From Beroe forskalii (Eukaryota; Ctenophora; Nuda; Beroida; Beroidae): DNA of 64,000 nt. Within the stretch, counting starts at the first letter, position 1; every line of letters begins with the position of its first letter. Under the pieces are notes generated by a model, which had not been told where the DNA came from, ran no database searches, and was given only the letters and a program-made list of their open reading frames with translations. Both the position numbers and the translations under genes were made by a program. Of this stretch, positions 1 to 13,300 are shown piece after piece. The DNA lies in contig WFMF01000106.1 of assembly GCA_011033025.1 (NCBI GenBank), positions 310,001 to 374,000 on the forward strand. Direction: 5' to 3'.

Positions 1-1317
1 TTTTGTATCTTTGTAACTTTGTTACACATCAGGCGTGCGTGTAACATTCCCTAGAAGATATCTTGTGTCAGAGGCCCGCCATTTCATACACAATGCACCA
101 ATCAATCCGACTGGCAATTAATCAGAGGCTCCCTAATTTCATTAACCACATTGTCATGTTATATGGTGGGGGTCCAGTGTTAATTATCTGTACAAATCGC
201 ATATCATCCGAATTATTACACAACAATTCTACCCGGTAGAATGCACGACACACAATGTGTGTCAGATGATTCATTCCCACACAAAATATTCGGCTCACGT
301 ACAAATGATAAAAGTTTAAGAGATTGTTGGAAGGTTACATTATATTTTATACGTTGAACTTTTGAGAATTTCTTTGTTTCCTTCTTCATACAGTACAAGT
401 ACTCAGCATAATTATCTTGCTACTTTTAATTCTTTGTATATTAAATTTAAATGCACTGTATGGTAAAACCTTGGTAGACCCGCATATATTCAAACCTAAC
501 ATATTTACTGAGTTTTGTGTGTAATCCAACCCATTCCTAACCTGTACTGTGTTTGTAAACGAGCGGAAGACGGTTGATATGCCATGACGGTTGAGATGAT
601 GACGTCATTATGACGGCTTACAGTGGTGCATTCATGACGCAAAACTGTCCATTTTATCTCGTGCACACGGCTTCTAGACTTGTGAACCTGGTATATTACA
701 TACCCACACGAGAAATAGGCGGATGAGATGACGTCATTATCATAGCGCAACCTAGTACGTTGATGTCGTTGAACCGCCTATTTTTCGCGCGCGGGGTTTG
801 ATAAATAATATGTTATTTCGGTGGATGTTGTTAGCCTTGCCTGGAAGTGTTAAAATGAACGTGAGAATTATAAAACTTATAGGACCAGTGAACTGTGTAC
901 ACACTATGATAAAAGGGTGTGTTTTAGCCTGTCTGTTTTACGCGTTTTTAAGTGTGTGGGATGTTTGTTTGTGTGAAAGTTTGTTATATAGGTGTGCACT
1001 GTGTAGGTATGTTTAGGTATGTCTGGGGTTTGTTTTTAGAGTATGTTTTAGAGTAAGTCTGTAGAGTTTAGGTGTGTTTATTAAGTGTTTGCTAAGTAGA
1101 TGTGCTTGTATAATTGTGAGGATTTGAAAGAGAAATTAACCATTGACTAAGCAGGCATGTGGCGACATAATCAATTAAAAAGTCAATAATATTGATTCGA
1201 ACATCACGTAACATGTTCAAAGAAATAAACCGTAGTCCTCAAACCTGCAGTATTACTGATAACGTGTTGTTCAGGTTGATCCCAAACTTCCAGTATTACT
1301 GATAACGTACTGTTCAG
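1..1317. other. Intronic DNA before the first visible RasGAP exon
   Basis: Presumed intron; the exon for the start of C2A is not here. It holds one AATAGGCGG element, a TGACGTCA at 600 and the duplicated acceptor at its end. Confidence 0.6.
709..792. mobile_element. Short palindromic AATAGGCGG element, copy 1
   Basis: Begins CGAGAAATAGGCGG and ends CCGCCTATTTTTCGCGCG. The interior has ATGACGTCATTATCATAGCG. No coding frame. Other copies are at 19076, 22484, 25317 and 25626. Confidence 0.75.
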
Positions 1318-1320
1318 GTG
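1248..1320 (+). repeat. 43-bp duplication of the acceptor region before the first visible RasGAP exon
   Basis: The segment CAGTATTACTGATAACGT followed by tgttcag|gt occurs from 1248 and again from 1291. The second copy supplies the acceptor at 1316-1317; the first is a decoy acceptor 43 bp upstream and out of frame. Confidence 0.8.
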
Positions 1321-4300
1321 ACGTTTACAAAGGAGCAGCTCACTAAGATACCTAACAAGGACCAGTGGCACGGACTCAAGAGTGTCAAATGTGACTCTGA
1401 AGCTCAGGTAATTATGTGTTTATGATCGGAGACTGTACTTTAATCTAGATCAAAATAATGGTAGTATCCAAGAAAGAAAGAAAGAATATGAGATGCTCTG
1501 TTTTCCCCTACACTTGAACCCTCAACCTACCCTGATCCAAACCATAACCTATTCTCCTATCTAGACACATAAGAGCGTCCACATAATATTATTAATCTGA
1601 CCAGTCAATATTACAATAGTGGTTGGGCTTCTTGCATCCTGTCGAATAATGACTTGATATTATATACTGCACTTCTCACGCTAATAAAAAGAGCATCCGT
1701 TCTGTCAGAATCTTTTTGTCGTCTATCTGGGTCGATTGTCTCTGGAAGACAATGAGATATAATCTGAGCTATTGTCCGATTGTCTCTTCTGTTTGTGTTG
1801 TGACATTCCACTTCGATACACTGTAATTTATCTTCATAGGCCATTCCTACCCAACATTATACATGGTGAGAAATATACTGATTCACTCAGTGTAGCTATT
1901 GTGAGTTAGCTTTCAGCTTTGAATAGAGCGCGTTACACATATGGAATAAAAAGCTTAAAAATAATATTTCCTAGACTCCGTTCCAAGAAAAACTTTTCAT
2001 TCCTCTTTCCATCGCGTAATAAAATCAATAATAAACTTGCTTTCTTTATATATAGTAAGTTCCATGATTAAGAAGATAAGCTACGCTGTGTGCACACACT
2101 GTGTGCAGTGCTTGTTGCTTCATCATGCTGTGTCATAAAGCAAACTCCTCCTACTACTGTACACTATGTGTTAATGCTGTGATCTGCTGGCTGATGTGTC
2201 CAGTGAGCATAGAAGATGTGTCCAGTGAACATGGAAGATGTGTCCAGTGAAGATTGCAGATGTGTCCAGTGGACATTGCAGATGTGTCCAGTGGACATTG
2301 CAGATGTGTCCAGTGGACATTGCAGATGTGCCCAGTGGACATTGCAGATGTGTCCAGTGGACATTGCAGATGTGTCCAGTGGACATTGCAGATGTGCCCA
2401 TTGAGCATTACAGATGTGTTTAGTAAACACCGCGGTTGTGTCCCATTGCCCAAAATATTACTCAACACAAAATTATTCGAAGATTGGAATCGAGCCTTGC
2501 AGTTGCTAAACTTACCTTTTTCAGCTATGAACTTCACATCAGCATAGCTTGAATATTATTAGGCAATCTACTTCAGTGTCATTTCACCCCAAATCGAACA
2601 CCGTGAAAGGAGTTAATGCTCCCTGACTTCCTCACGTCTGATGTACGATACAGGAAGAGGTTGCTGCTTCCTCAACTCCATAGTTGGTAGTTCCAATTCT
2701 TCCACTCTTCATGGCATCTTCTGTAGAATATGCAAACTGTGACGTCATCAATTCTTCATTCTAATCCATGACTATGACGTCAACCTTAGCTGCTTGCTCC
2801 TGGTCGTGTGCAGACCTTTGATGGTTTGTGAGTGGGAGCTGAGTTTGTGAACTGTCAGCAGTGTGGGGGAGTAAACAGGTTCTCTGCTGAGTGCCCACGA
2901 GCAACAGAGACCTGCAGCTGCAGAAACGTGTGGAAATGTGCCCAAATGTGGTTTGAAACTTACGGAGATGCTTGAAGCTTTTGTAGAGATCTGATAGAGG
3001 GTAGCTAAATTTGAGAAATGAGAATCCTTTCTGGTTATGAGGTTAGAATGTTTGGTTGATAGCTGTCAAGTGAAAGATTGAATGTGGGAACTGATCGAAA
3101 TGAATATATTGCTTGCTTGAGAGAATTGTTGGTCAAGTGTTAAAGATATTGCAATGGCAAATGAATCTTGACCCAAATGGTACTTGAATGGTAAAACATC
3201 AGATCTAACAAGTGAAACTATTTTGCGGTGATCTTGATAAGCAAGTCAATATACTACATTGTAAAATGTACTTTTGTAAAATGTACATGATATTTTGATG
3301 TCAACTAATTGGTACATATGATGTATGCTTATAATAATTTGTACATTTGATGATATAAAATGTACATTTGAAGTATTTTAAAGTGTACATTATTGGTTTA
3401 CTCCACTAGATGTATACCAATATATCTATAGCATGTACTGTTCGTGTGTACAGAAAGAGAAGGGGAGTATAACATAAAGGGTTGGAAGTACAGGTGTGGT
3501 GTTAGAAATGTGTGAAACTTGCAAGGTTTCAGTCAATAATGCCTCTCTCCTTACCCTTCTATCTCTATATTATGAGACCTTCAGAAGTATGTACTATATA
3601 ATATATATATCAGGCTTTAGGTTATATTGATAGGCGCTGTGGATATGACGTAATCATCAGGGTGTATAGTGCTGCTTTGGTGACGATGAAATGCCGAAAT
3701 TTATATAATTGCGCGTAGATTTTGTACGTTTGTACGGTACTATCCGGTGGAGACTACTGTTGTCCCATGGATTAGAATATCGTGTGCGGAGGAGTCGAAA
3801 ATTGTTCCTAAATTTAATCTTCCAAATGTGCAAATGTGAGCTACTCATGGAAGGATCATTTCTTGGATGCTTTTGAAAAAGATGTATAGTAGGAATGTGA
3901 ACGGTGTGGTCCGGGTGAACCTTTCCTTAATCCTGGCATTTTCTCTATCATTGCCATAGCACGGCGGTTTGGTGATTATTTCTCCTATCTCAAGTCGAAC
4001 ATCACGGCGCAGCAACCATCATGATAGAGGCATAGAGCGTATAATTGCTTATTTTCCCGTTTTAGCCTTACTCAATGATCGGAGCATCCGTGAAGCTTGA
4101 GAATTATATTGAACTTCTAAAGTTCACGGGTGATATATTGTTATGTGTGAGGTGCCTTTGTTGCTGGCCAGTGTTTATCAATAAATACTGGACACTGGTA
4201 TTCATCAATGTGTACTGGTATGCTGCAGAATTTGGATTGATGGTGGTCTTGATTTGAGCTTCTGGTGAATTGCCAGGTTTGATCACCTAAGATTGTAAAT

Positions 4301-7300
4301 TTATATTGCATAGGAAGCTTATTGGAAGGAAATTACGAACATAGCTCCTTGGTAAATATCTAATATGCATCAAATTTGAGGATTATAATATTTGCTTGAT
4401 TCTAGCCCTTACCGTGGTAATTTGAATATTCTACAATAAATTTTACTGACCCTCGCGATGCAGGACTCGTAAATTTCAGACGGGATTCATTTAGTTAGGT
4501 ATCTAAATCCACTGAACACTAGCTAATGAAATTCAAGAATTAACCGCTTACAAATTTCTGTTTAAAACAATTCCACGAAACGGCGTTCATTTCGTTTGAT
4601 TTGACGATATTCATCTAATCGCAATTAACACTAAATAAATATTCATTTCCCTGAATTTGCATATAATATTATGGAACTAATACTCAAAACTGCACCTGTA
4701 AGTTAACACTTACAAGAATAAAGGAATCATGAAGTTAGATCATTGTGATGCATATAAAATTTCTTAGTAGAACACGAATTGTCTTCTAAATCACTAATAA
4801 AGTAACAATGCACATTCAACATAGTACAATGTACAACTGGCAGCTCTCAAAATGATATTGATTTAAAAACGGTATTCGGAGCTTGGAAATGATGCCATTG
4901 AAAAGACATAAAACTGTCAATTACGTATAGTTTTATCCGATTATGTTTTTACGCAACCTTCATTTTAGTTTCGGGAAGGTCACTGAAATTTTCTCTTTCA
5001 CTGAGTTTTAGTTGTAAGTGTGCTTGTAACATTCACACGATATTTGAGGATCAGAAAGTGACTGCAGTAGGGTCAATATGCAATATTCTGATGTATTACA
5101 ATATGTCGGGTAAAATTAATTCATTTGTTCATTCTTTTCAATGGGCAGGTGCACTAAGCAAGACTTATGCAGCACTGAAGCTTGCCAAGAAGTTTGAGCG
5201 CTCTATCAAATCAAGCTACTCCGAACATCAGTAGTTCATTTAACCTAATATGTCAAACCTTCTCTGAGTGTGTTTTATGGAAAAAGTGAGCTCGTCTCAC
5301 GACCGATGTATTCTGCGTTTACTAATTCATGTTTAATGCAACTAAAAACATGGCGTCATTGTGATGATCTAGAATGGTGAATTGATGACGCTAAACTCCT
5401 ACTGTTTGTCTTCAGCAATTGCACCACGTAATCTATGAAATATATTTTAATCAACTCTGTAGTGACTATTGAGAATACTGAGAGGAATATACCCACAGAT
5501 TATCAAGAATTCTTTTGAATAATACGTTGCTCATTGGAGAACTGATCACATATTCTGAGACCGCTGCCAGTACTGACTGTACAGTCAAAGATGCCACTAG
5601 GTTCAACGTCAGTTCCAGTTGGTGTCTCGACTCGTGTTTTAATCACTTTAAAATTATGAGAAAATCTCGCATTTTTTGACGAAAAAAGTCAGATGCAATG
5701 GTGTCTCAAAACATTGAGTTAAGTGTTATAATTCTGAGTACTGAGAAATGTTTGTTCTAGTCAACGGTGGAGCAATGTCGATTTTTGAGCCGGGGAATTT
5801 TTCCCTCGAAAATTAACGCTAATTGAATCATGGTAATTTAATTATAGCAGTCCAACAACATTTTTGATCCCAAAAGACGAACAGTAACGTAGTTGTATGA
5901 AACATTAGCTTCCCACTCCCAGTCCCAAGGTTGTTTGTTTTCCTAAAGCAATCAGGTCGGACCAATATCTACATGTTCTCATGTTGCAGCATATCAAAAA
6001 TGATAGGCATATGGAAGTGACATCATAATATTGTGTTATTGAACTGAATTTCCGATTGGTAAAACCGCCTATCAAATGAAAAAGTCGTGTTCACTTACAG
6101 TAACCACACTGAATTTAGTTTGTATCGGTTAATGATGGTCATAATCCTATTTGGTCAAGGTAAAGTAGCCTTGAAATAACAAAAGCAAATTTTTACACAA
6201 TTATAGATTGGCCAGAAAGTGTAACTTGAAAAGTAAGGCTCAAAGCTGGACACAATTTGCGATTTTATATAAGAATGTTGAAAATTTTGTCAAATTTGAG
6301 CCGGGGAAAAAGGATACTTTTCCCTGGCTCCATGAATAAAGCCGGGGAAAAAACCCCCTGTCCCCGGCTCCTGCTCCACCCATGGTTCTAGTGCCTAAGT
6401 TCCGAGAATTGTGTCAAACTGTAAAAGTCCCCACGCTGTCAAGTGTCATGCTTCGATTTTCAGCATATTCAAATGCATGATGTTTATCACAAAACTAAGG
6501 CCTATAATGCCTATTTTATCAAGTATTGTAGCCATCAATATCAGACACCAAACTATCTAACCTTCAGATCTATTTAGAGGCCATTTAACCTTTAGGACAA
6601 CCCTTAAAATGGTTTGCTTGTCTATAATAGTCACAAGATATTCGGATATATAGTCGAGCGATTTAAGTCTAACTCCTATATTATAATGGCTCGTTGTTTA
6701 AGAGCTATCATGGGGGTGGTTTAGTGTCGGTGAGAGATATATCGCCATATAATCTGGCGTTGTGCCAACATCACACACCGTGTGATAATCACGTAATTAG
6801 CGCAGGTTTTAGGAGTAATTATACCACCCATATTCCCAATGAAAATATAAGCAGCTCAACGTCATCAATATCATCATTATAAACCCTGATAATGACGATT
6901 CTCTGATCTGCTTATATATTAGCTACGCGTGACACGCAGCTTTTGGTGTGTGATCTTGTCATTAATTGCATGTAAAATCCATCCATAGTAATTACCCCTA
7001 TTTAAATACGTCCGGTGTTGATCTTATAAAAGTATGGTATGATTGTGTCTTGATGGTATAAACACACATGTCCTACCTATTGATCATGATCGCTCTCGTG
7101 AAAATAGATATAATTTCAAAATGGTAAGTTCGATATATAATAGCTTTGTCTTTACAATAGTACAGCGAGCTTGCTCTCTGATAATTGTACAATTATGTGG
7201 CGTGAAGTTGCCCAGAAGGCAGAGTTCTTCTAAAAAACTTTGGAGCAATTTCAGTGAAATAGTTCTCGATCATAGTTTGAGTCGAGTCATGCGCAACCAA

Positions 7301-10300
7301 CAATCCAGTAAAATCACCGAGCTAACTCATGATATATATCCGCAAATCTGGATCTCAAAGTCTTGTTATGACACTACAATAAATATTTGAAGTTTGTTGG
7401 AAATTTCTTGAGAATCTCTTAAATTTGGGCAATAGTATAATCTCATGAATGTAACTGTGATTTCGGATTTAGTAGAAATGATTGGGCACATTTTGATTAC
7501 CTTAATTTCAGGACAATAAAACTTATGTAATTTCAGGGTAAAGCTAACATCGGTCTGTGTATTGGGGCTGAACAGGAAAGCGATGCTGTGATCCTGAAAG
7601 TCAGGTAGGATTAACTTGCATTTTGATCTGATTTGAGTACACGGTTATGTAAATAAATCATGTTCTTTCATTAGAATATCAATAAATCAACTTGAACACA
7701 AAATAAAAAGCCGTCATTATAGGGATATTTCGACATATGCTTTATGCCATTTTCAACCTGAATTTAGATTTATTATACAATGCTAACAAGCGAATATATA
7801 ATAGTTATTGCCTACAAGCACGCTGAAGATGATCTTTTAAACTGGTAAATTTAAACTAGACGACCTTACACACAAAATCACAAAAATTTTACCCGTGTGT
7901 TGAGCTTAAAGTTGTGTTTAAGAGAGGTCTTTCATTAGGTAATTTGTTTAAATTTAAAGATGTTCTACCATTTGAATGTAAATCTGGAGTAATATATTAC
8001 ACTAAATGTAAAAAATGTGGGCCGAGTGCGGCTTATTTGGGTAAAACCAAAACACAGTTTACGAAAGATTTTACGGTTCTAACGGTCATCTTAATGCTAG
8101 GACTAAGAATAGTGCCCTTCATTTGCACATATCCGAAACGGGTGATCCCGAGTGTGAATTTGACTTCAAGGACACTGAAATCCTTGGAAGATGTTCACAC
8201 GATCTTCGGCTTCGCTATATGGAGAGTATTATGCTCAAATTAGGTAAAAAAACAGACACTTAATACGCAGGAGTGGTCGATTCCGCTCAACATTTTCTAA
8301 GTACTGCTTTGTACGTATGCATTGATTTTGTATCGGTTTTTAACACTTTATCTAGTACATTTCATCAGTGATTACATTAGATAGTAATTTATTAATTTCT
8401 TGTTGGTTTGCTACGTAATGTAACATATTTTTGTGATTTTGTGTGTAAGGTCGTCTAGTTTAAATTTACCAGTTTAAAAGATCATCTTCAGCGTGCTTGT
8501 AGGCAATAACTATTATATATTCGCTTGTTAGCATTGTATAATAAATCTAAATTCAGGTTGAAAATGGCATAAAGCATATGTCGAAATATCCCTATAATGA
8601 CGGCTTTTTATTTTGTGTTCAAGTTTATTCTACTACTCCGCTTCCCGCCCAATATCAATAAATCATATCACGTCCAAGCGAATTAAAATGTAAATTGGAT
8701 GTTGTAAATGAATCGTTTTAATTCCTCCTTTAATAAATTTTATCAATTCTCTATGTTAACTTTTTTTCCCAAAAATCGACCCAAATTTCTGATACTAAGA
8801 ATGGTTTTTCAAGTTCCAATGATATCAGATATACGTGACCTTTCATAAAATATCATTCATCGATGAAAGTTGAATAACTATGTAGCCAACGTCACTTTAA
8901 GCCCATCATCAGTTCTGACAGCTCAACCCTGAAAATGGGTTGAACTGATATTATGACGGGTCAGTAGACTGTGAGTGACAGTTTGAAAATATGTTCTAAA
9001 AGGTGCCAGTCCGATGTCAAGTTCTGAATACTCGCTTCTTGAAACATTTCAAAGCTCTGGGAGACACATTTTCATTGAAATATATATCGAAATATATACC
9101 ATCGTAATATGACAAATCCCTATATAATAGCTTCATACACACACGCACACGAGTCACATTAAAACTGTGAACCAAGTGACGATTACTGAGACCACCATAG
9201 AGCCCAGTATTCTATATGATGCCCTTATTTGGGGTGTTTTCTGACATTCATTTACGTCGTGCCTGAACAACACACCACCTGACTCCAACAACTCAATTCC
9301 TTGAAACTCTGATAATGTCGTCATTCTTTAACATTTGTTTTGAATTAAAACTCTATGAATTTAAATTCAATGTAGTATATATACGCTGTCACGAGTGCCC
9401 CCATCCCTTGATGGGGGTGGTAAATGTCATATAGAACCATGGGAAATGTTTCGTGTTTGCAAATGAATATATCGCCTACCTACCTGGGCATTTACTCCCA
9501 ATAACGTTTACCTCTAGGTATATAATAATTCATTCATAATACAGTCGACGGAAGATCGGGGTATTTATTTGATGCCTTCCTCCGTGCTTTGATAATTGGG
9601 AACCCGTCAATCTTCATATTCGGTAAACAGCAGTCCTAGAAAACGCCACACGTGTCATCATAATGGGCAAGGTTGAGGATTTCATTCTTGATTTTAGGGT
9701 GTTCTTAGTACTAAATATGGTGAGACGGTGGATTTGATAATGAGTTTTCGGATTGTAATAATTGAATCCGGACGTCTTTGAGAGCACCAAAACCTCAAAG
9801 CCCGGATTTATTTACCGGAAACTTCTTTATATGGTTTTTTGGCAAGGGATCAGTATCTGTTTGAAGTTCCTATAGCATCAAGTAAAACGAAATATTCTTT
9901 CAAAGTTTGAATTATCGGTTAAAATTCGCAAAATAAGCGTGTTTTGTTGGGCGTGGAACATGGATTTTAATGATCTTTAGCTTGACTAATGTCCCTGGCT
10001 GGTGATCTGTGAGTGAAAAAGTCACCCCAAATTTTACATGGAACTCACAATTTCGACAACAATAGTTATTCTTCTTGTTAAGCGATTCTGGGAGTTCATT
10101 TTCAAATTAGATTCGGATTTATTATTGCTGGATAATCACTGGTTATCAAATTAGGAGCAATTATTCGATTGAAAATTAAGTTCGAAAGTGTGATTCACAT
10201 AGCTTTTGAGCCACTTTTTACACTTTATCTTTCAGTTCGACATAAAATTTATTCATTTTCGCATGGGTACAGTAACTCCCACGCAGAGAAACTTTAATTA

Positions 10301-13300
10301 TGTCTGGTTGGTAATTGAATATGAGGGATATTTTATGTGGTGCACTCTGGTTAAATTTAACGAAATATTTTATTGAATTTGAAATAATCTTTGTGATGTA
10401 CCTACTGCAGGGAAAATAAAATATTATTCTGATGAAATATTAAAAAATTCTCTTGTTATTAATACTAGCAAAACCCGCGACCTCCGGTCGGGTGTTGGAT
10501 TGGGTTGCGAGTGATGTCAGACCGGACAGACTGGGTCCTGCTAGAAAACAGTACCTGAGACCTTATTTCAAAACATTCATAACATACTGTGAATTTGCTG
10601 ATGACACAGTGCTTTACAATCCATATAGTCTAGTTAACCGATGTCAAGGGTCTAATTTCACGTCTTTGATACATTGCGGAGTGGTGTCAGACCGGACAGA
10701 CGCCAGACAAACATAATTACATAGATAAATATATATATGATGAAGAATTATATATAGTAAGATACTGTAATATATAAAATTATGATCTATCGAAATATTA
10801 TTAAAATTTAAATGGTTTCTTTGACAGATATGCATTTTTATGATTATTGGTATTGCACTCTCGAAGTTGCGAGGTCGTTACTGTAATGGAGCTTTCATGT
10901 AGACATAAAAGCTCCATTACAGTGAATGATCTCGAAAGTTCGAGAGTGCAATTCCATAAGCATGAAAATGCCTATCTGTCAAAGAAACCATTTAAATTTT
11001 AATAATATTTCGATAGATCATAATTTTACATATAATATCACAATATTTATAACAAGAGAATTTTACAACTGAAACTACGGTCATTTCTTCGCGGGTGGTG
11101 GCTGATCTCCAACCAATAAACCGATTCCTCAAACCGATATTGGGAACTTTACACGGCTTGCCATATAGCTATTATTAGCCATTAGAAGTGCTAAACAGTA
11201 ACTCACAATTATAAAACCTGTGTGGCTGCCTACCCAACTCCTACGATTCAATTTTTTGATTACTCCCAGATGGAGATGTTTTCAGTTATGTTTTCCAAAC
11301 TTGTAGTACAATTAGCGATTATCATTATTGGCGATTATTGGCAATTATCGTGAGCGAGAGTTGAGATGACGAGGTCATGAAGTATTAGTAGGTAATGTAA
11401 CATCAGCAATAGTACCGGAATTCATGAAACTACATACTTTTTTAGCAGGTATATTTGAATTTGAATTTGAATTTGAATATTTGTTTTACAGCACATTTAC
11501 AACAATATATTTTCAATAATCTATATGAAGAAGCTTCTTGACTGTGTTTCAGACATTACTACATTTGGTCAGGAGCTGATAGCGGATTGCAGTATTATAG
11601 CCAGTCACTCCGAAAACCGCCCGACAAGCCATTTGACAAGTCACCCGACCAGTAAATGGTTTTAGAACCCCGAAGTTCTTTCTTTAGCCCTCGTCTGGTT
11701 CAGACTCCAGTTTTATAAAAATATAATATTGCAATATGTCCTGTTTAAATTGAGGGATAATATGCTGAGCAGTGAGCACATACTGATATCGGAACTTGTG
11801 AATTGTGTTACTATGACCATTGATAAAATGGGTCAGCAAATTGTGGCCTCTAAAGGTTCTGAACGCAAGGAACTCATTAATTCATCTATTCCCTATGGAA
11901 AAGCTGTTCAGTAGCTTTTCTGTAAAATCCATTTTTTGGATGGCCTATATATATTTCATCTTTTGACACGGTAGTTAAACAATACGTTTTATACTTGATT
12001 CTTTGATTATTAAGTAGTTAATAATCTAAGAAATAGAAATACTAAGAATTCACCTTAGGAAAATTTACTAAGAATTCACCTTTTAAGGATAAGTTTGTGA
12101 CATTAAATTTTATTTTGATAGGTCACCTACTAATACTTTTGGTAGAATAATATAAAATTTAACGGGTCAAAATGGTTGAAGATTTGTACGTGTGTGCTTT
12201 GAGCAGCCTGTTCAAGAAGTATGTGACATGCTCAATGCTGCTCTAAAGTGGTTGACATTTAATCTTTTAAAACTAAAAGCAGAATTCAGGGTATCAACGC
12301 CAATAAATGATTATATTAAATGGTTTCAGTTAAAATAATCCGACTTTGAAAAGACACGTCTAGGTTAATGTGGTCGAGTAGGCTTCCAATATTTAGTAAA
12401 TTTTATGTTATATTGGCATTATTTCATTGAAAGATTCTTTCTTGACAGAGGTTTCTAAAAAGGTTGGTTTACAGTATGGTGCGAAATTTTCGCACTACCA
12501 AAGTTGTTCCCCCAAACTAATGTCTCACTATTTCAAAATATTATCAGACTTCATTTTTCGTACAGTTGCACAAAATATTATTCTCCATGTCTAAATGATA
12601 AATATCCCTCGCGTTAGGTCATCTATATAACAACTTTTATTACAACTTTTTATTATTACAACTCTCGTTTCTCACCATAAAAGCATATAAAAGGTTCTCA
12701 ATATGTGATTTTCAGTTCAATTAGCCCCCACTCACATATTTTCAGTTCAATTAGCCCCCACTCACATATTTTCAGTTCAATTAGCCCCCGCTCACATATT
12801 TTTAGTTCAATTAGCCCCGCTCACATTCCACTAGCCCCCACAGTCCACATTCCAGTTACCCTTTTAACTGCAGTACCACTCAGAAACTCTTAGAACCCCG
12901 CAATACTCCCACCTCCTTTAATATACGAGCGCTATATTCGCACGGAAAAGATGGCATCAGTTCACCACGCTGAACCTTGATAATGACGTCATTCCTACCT
13001 GCCCATTTCCTGAAACCTCCCATGTAATGGTTTAATTACAGAAGAAACCCAACGTAGTTCTTATATTAAACTTGGTGGTTTCCTGAAACACACTTTTTCC
13101 TCGATTTACTTTATAATTTCACAATTCACAAAGGCTATATAATATATATTCACATGTGATTTAACCCTCAATACTCTCTCACACAAGGCTGTGAACATTC
13201 CTTTTTCGTGAGCTGTCTGGCCCCAACCTTTTCAACCATTCTCAATGTATGAAAAATATTTAATGAATGGAGTAAGACGGCAGTACGCTGTGTAATATAT

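Noticed and set aside
798-1016. 72-codon open frame
   Set aside because: Low-complexity hydrophobic reading in AT/GT-rich intronic DNA, no homology or splice context.
2154-2547. Open frames up to 127 codons on both strands
   Set aside because: They come from the 22-bp minisatellite, which lacks stops in several frames; the translated units just repeat.
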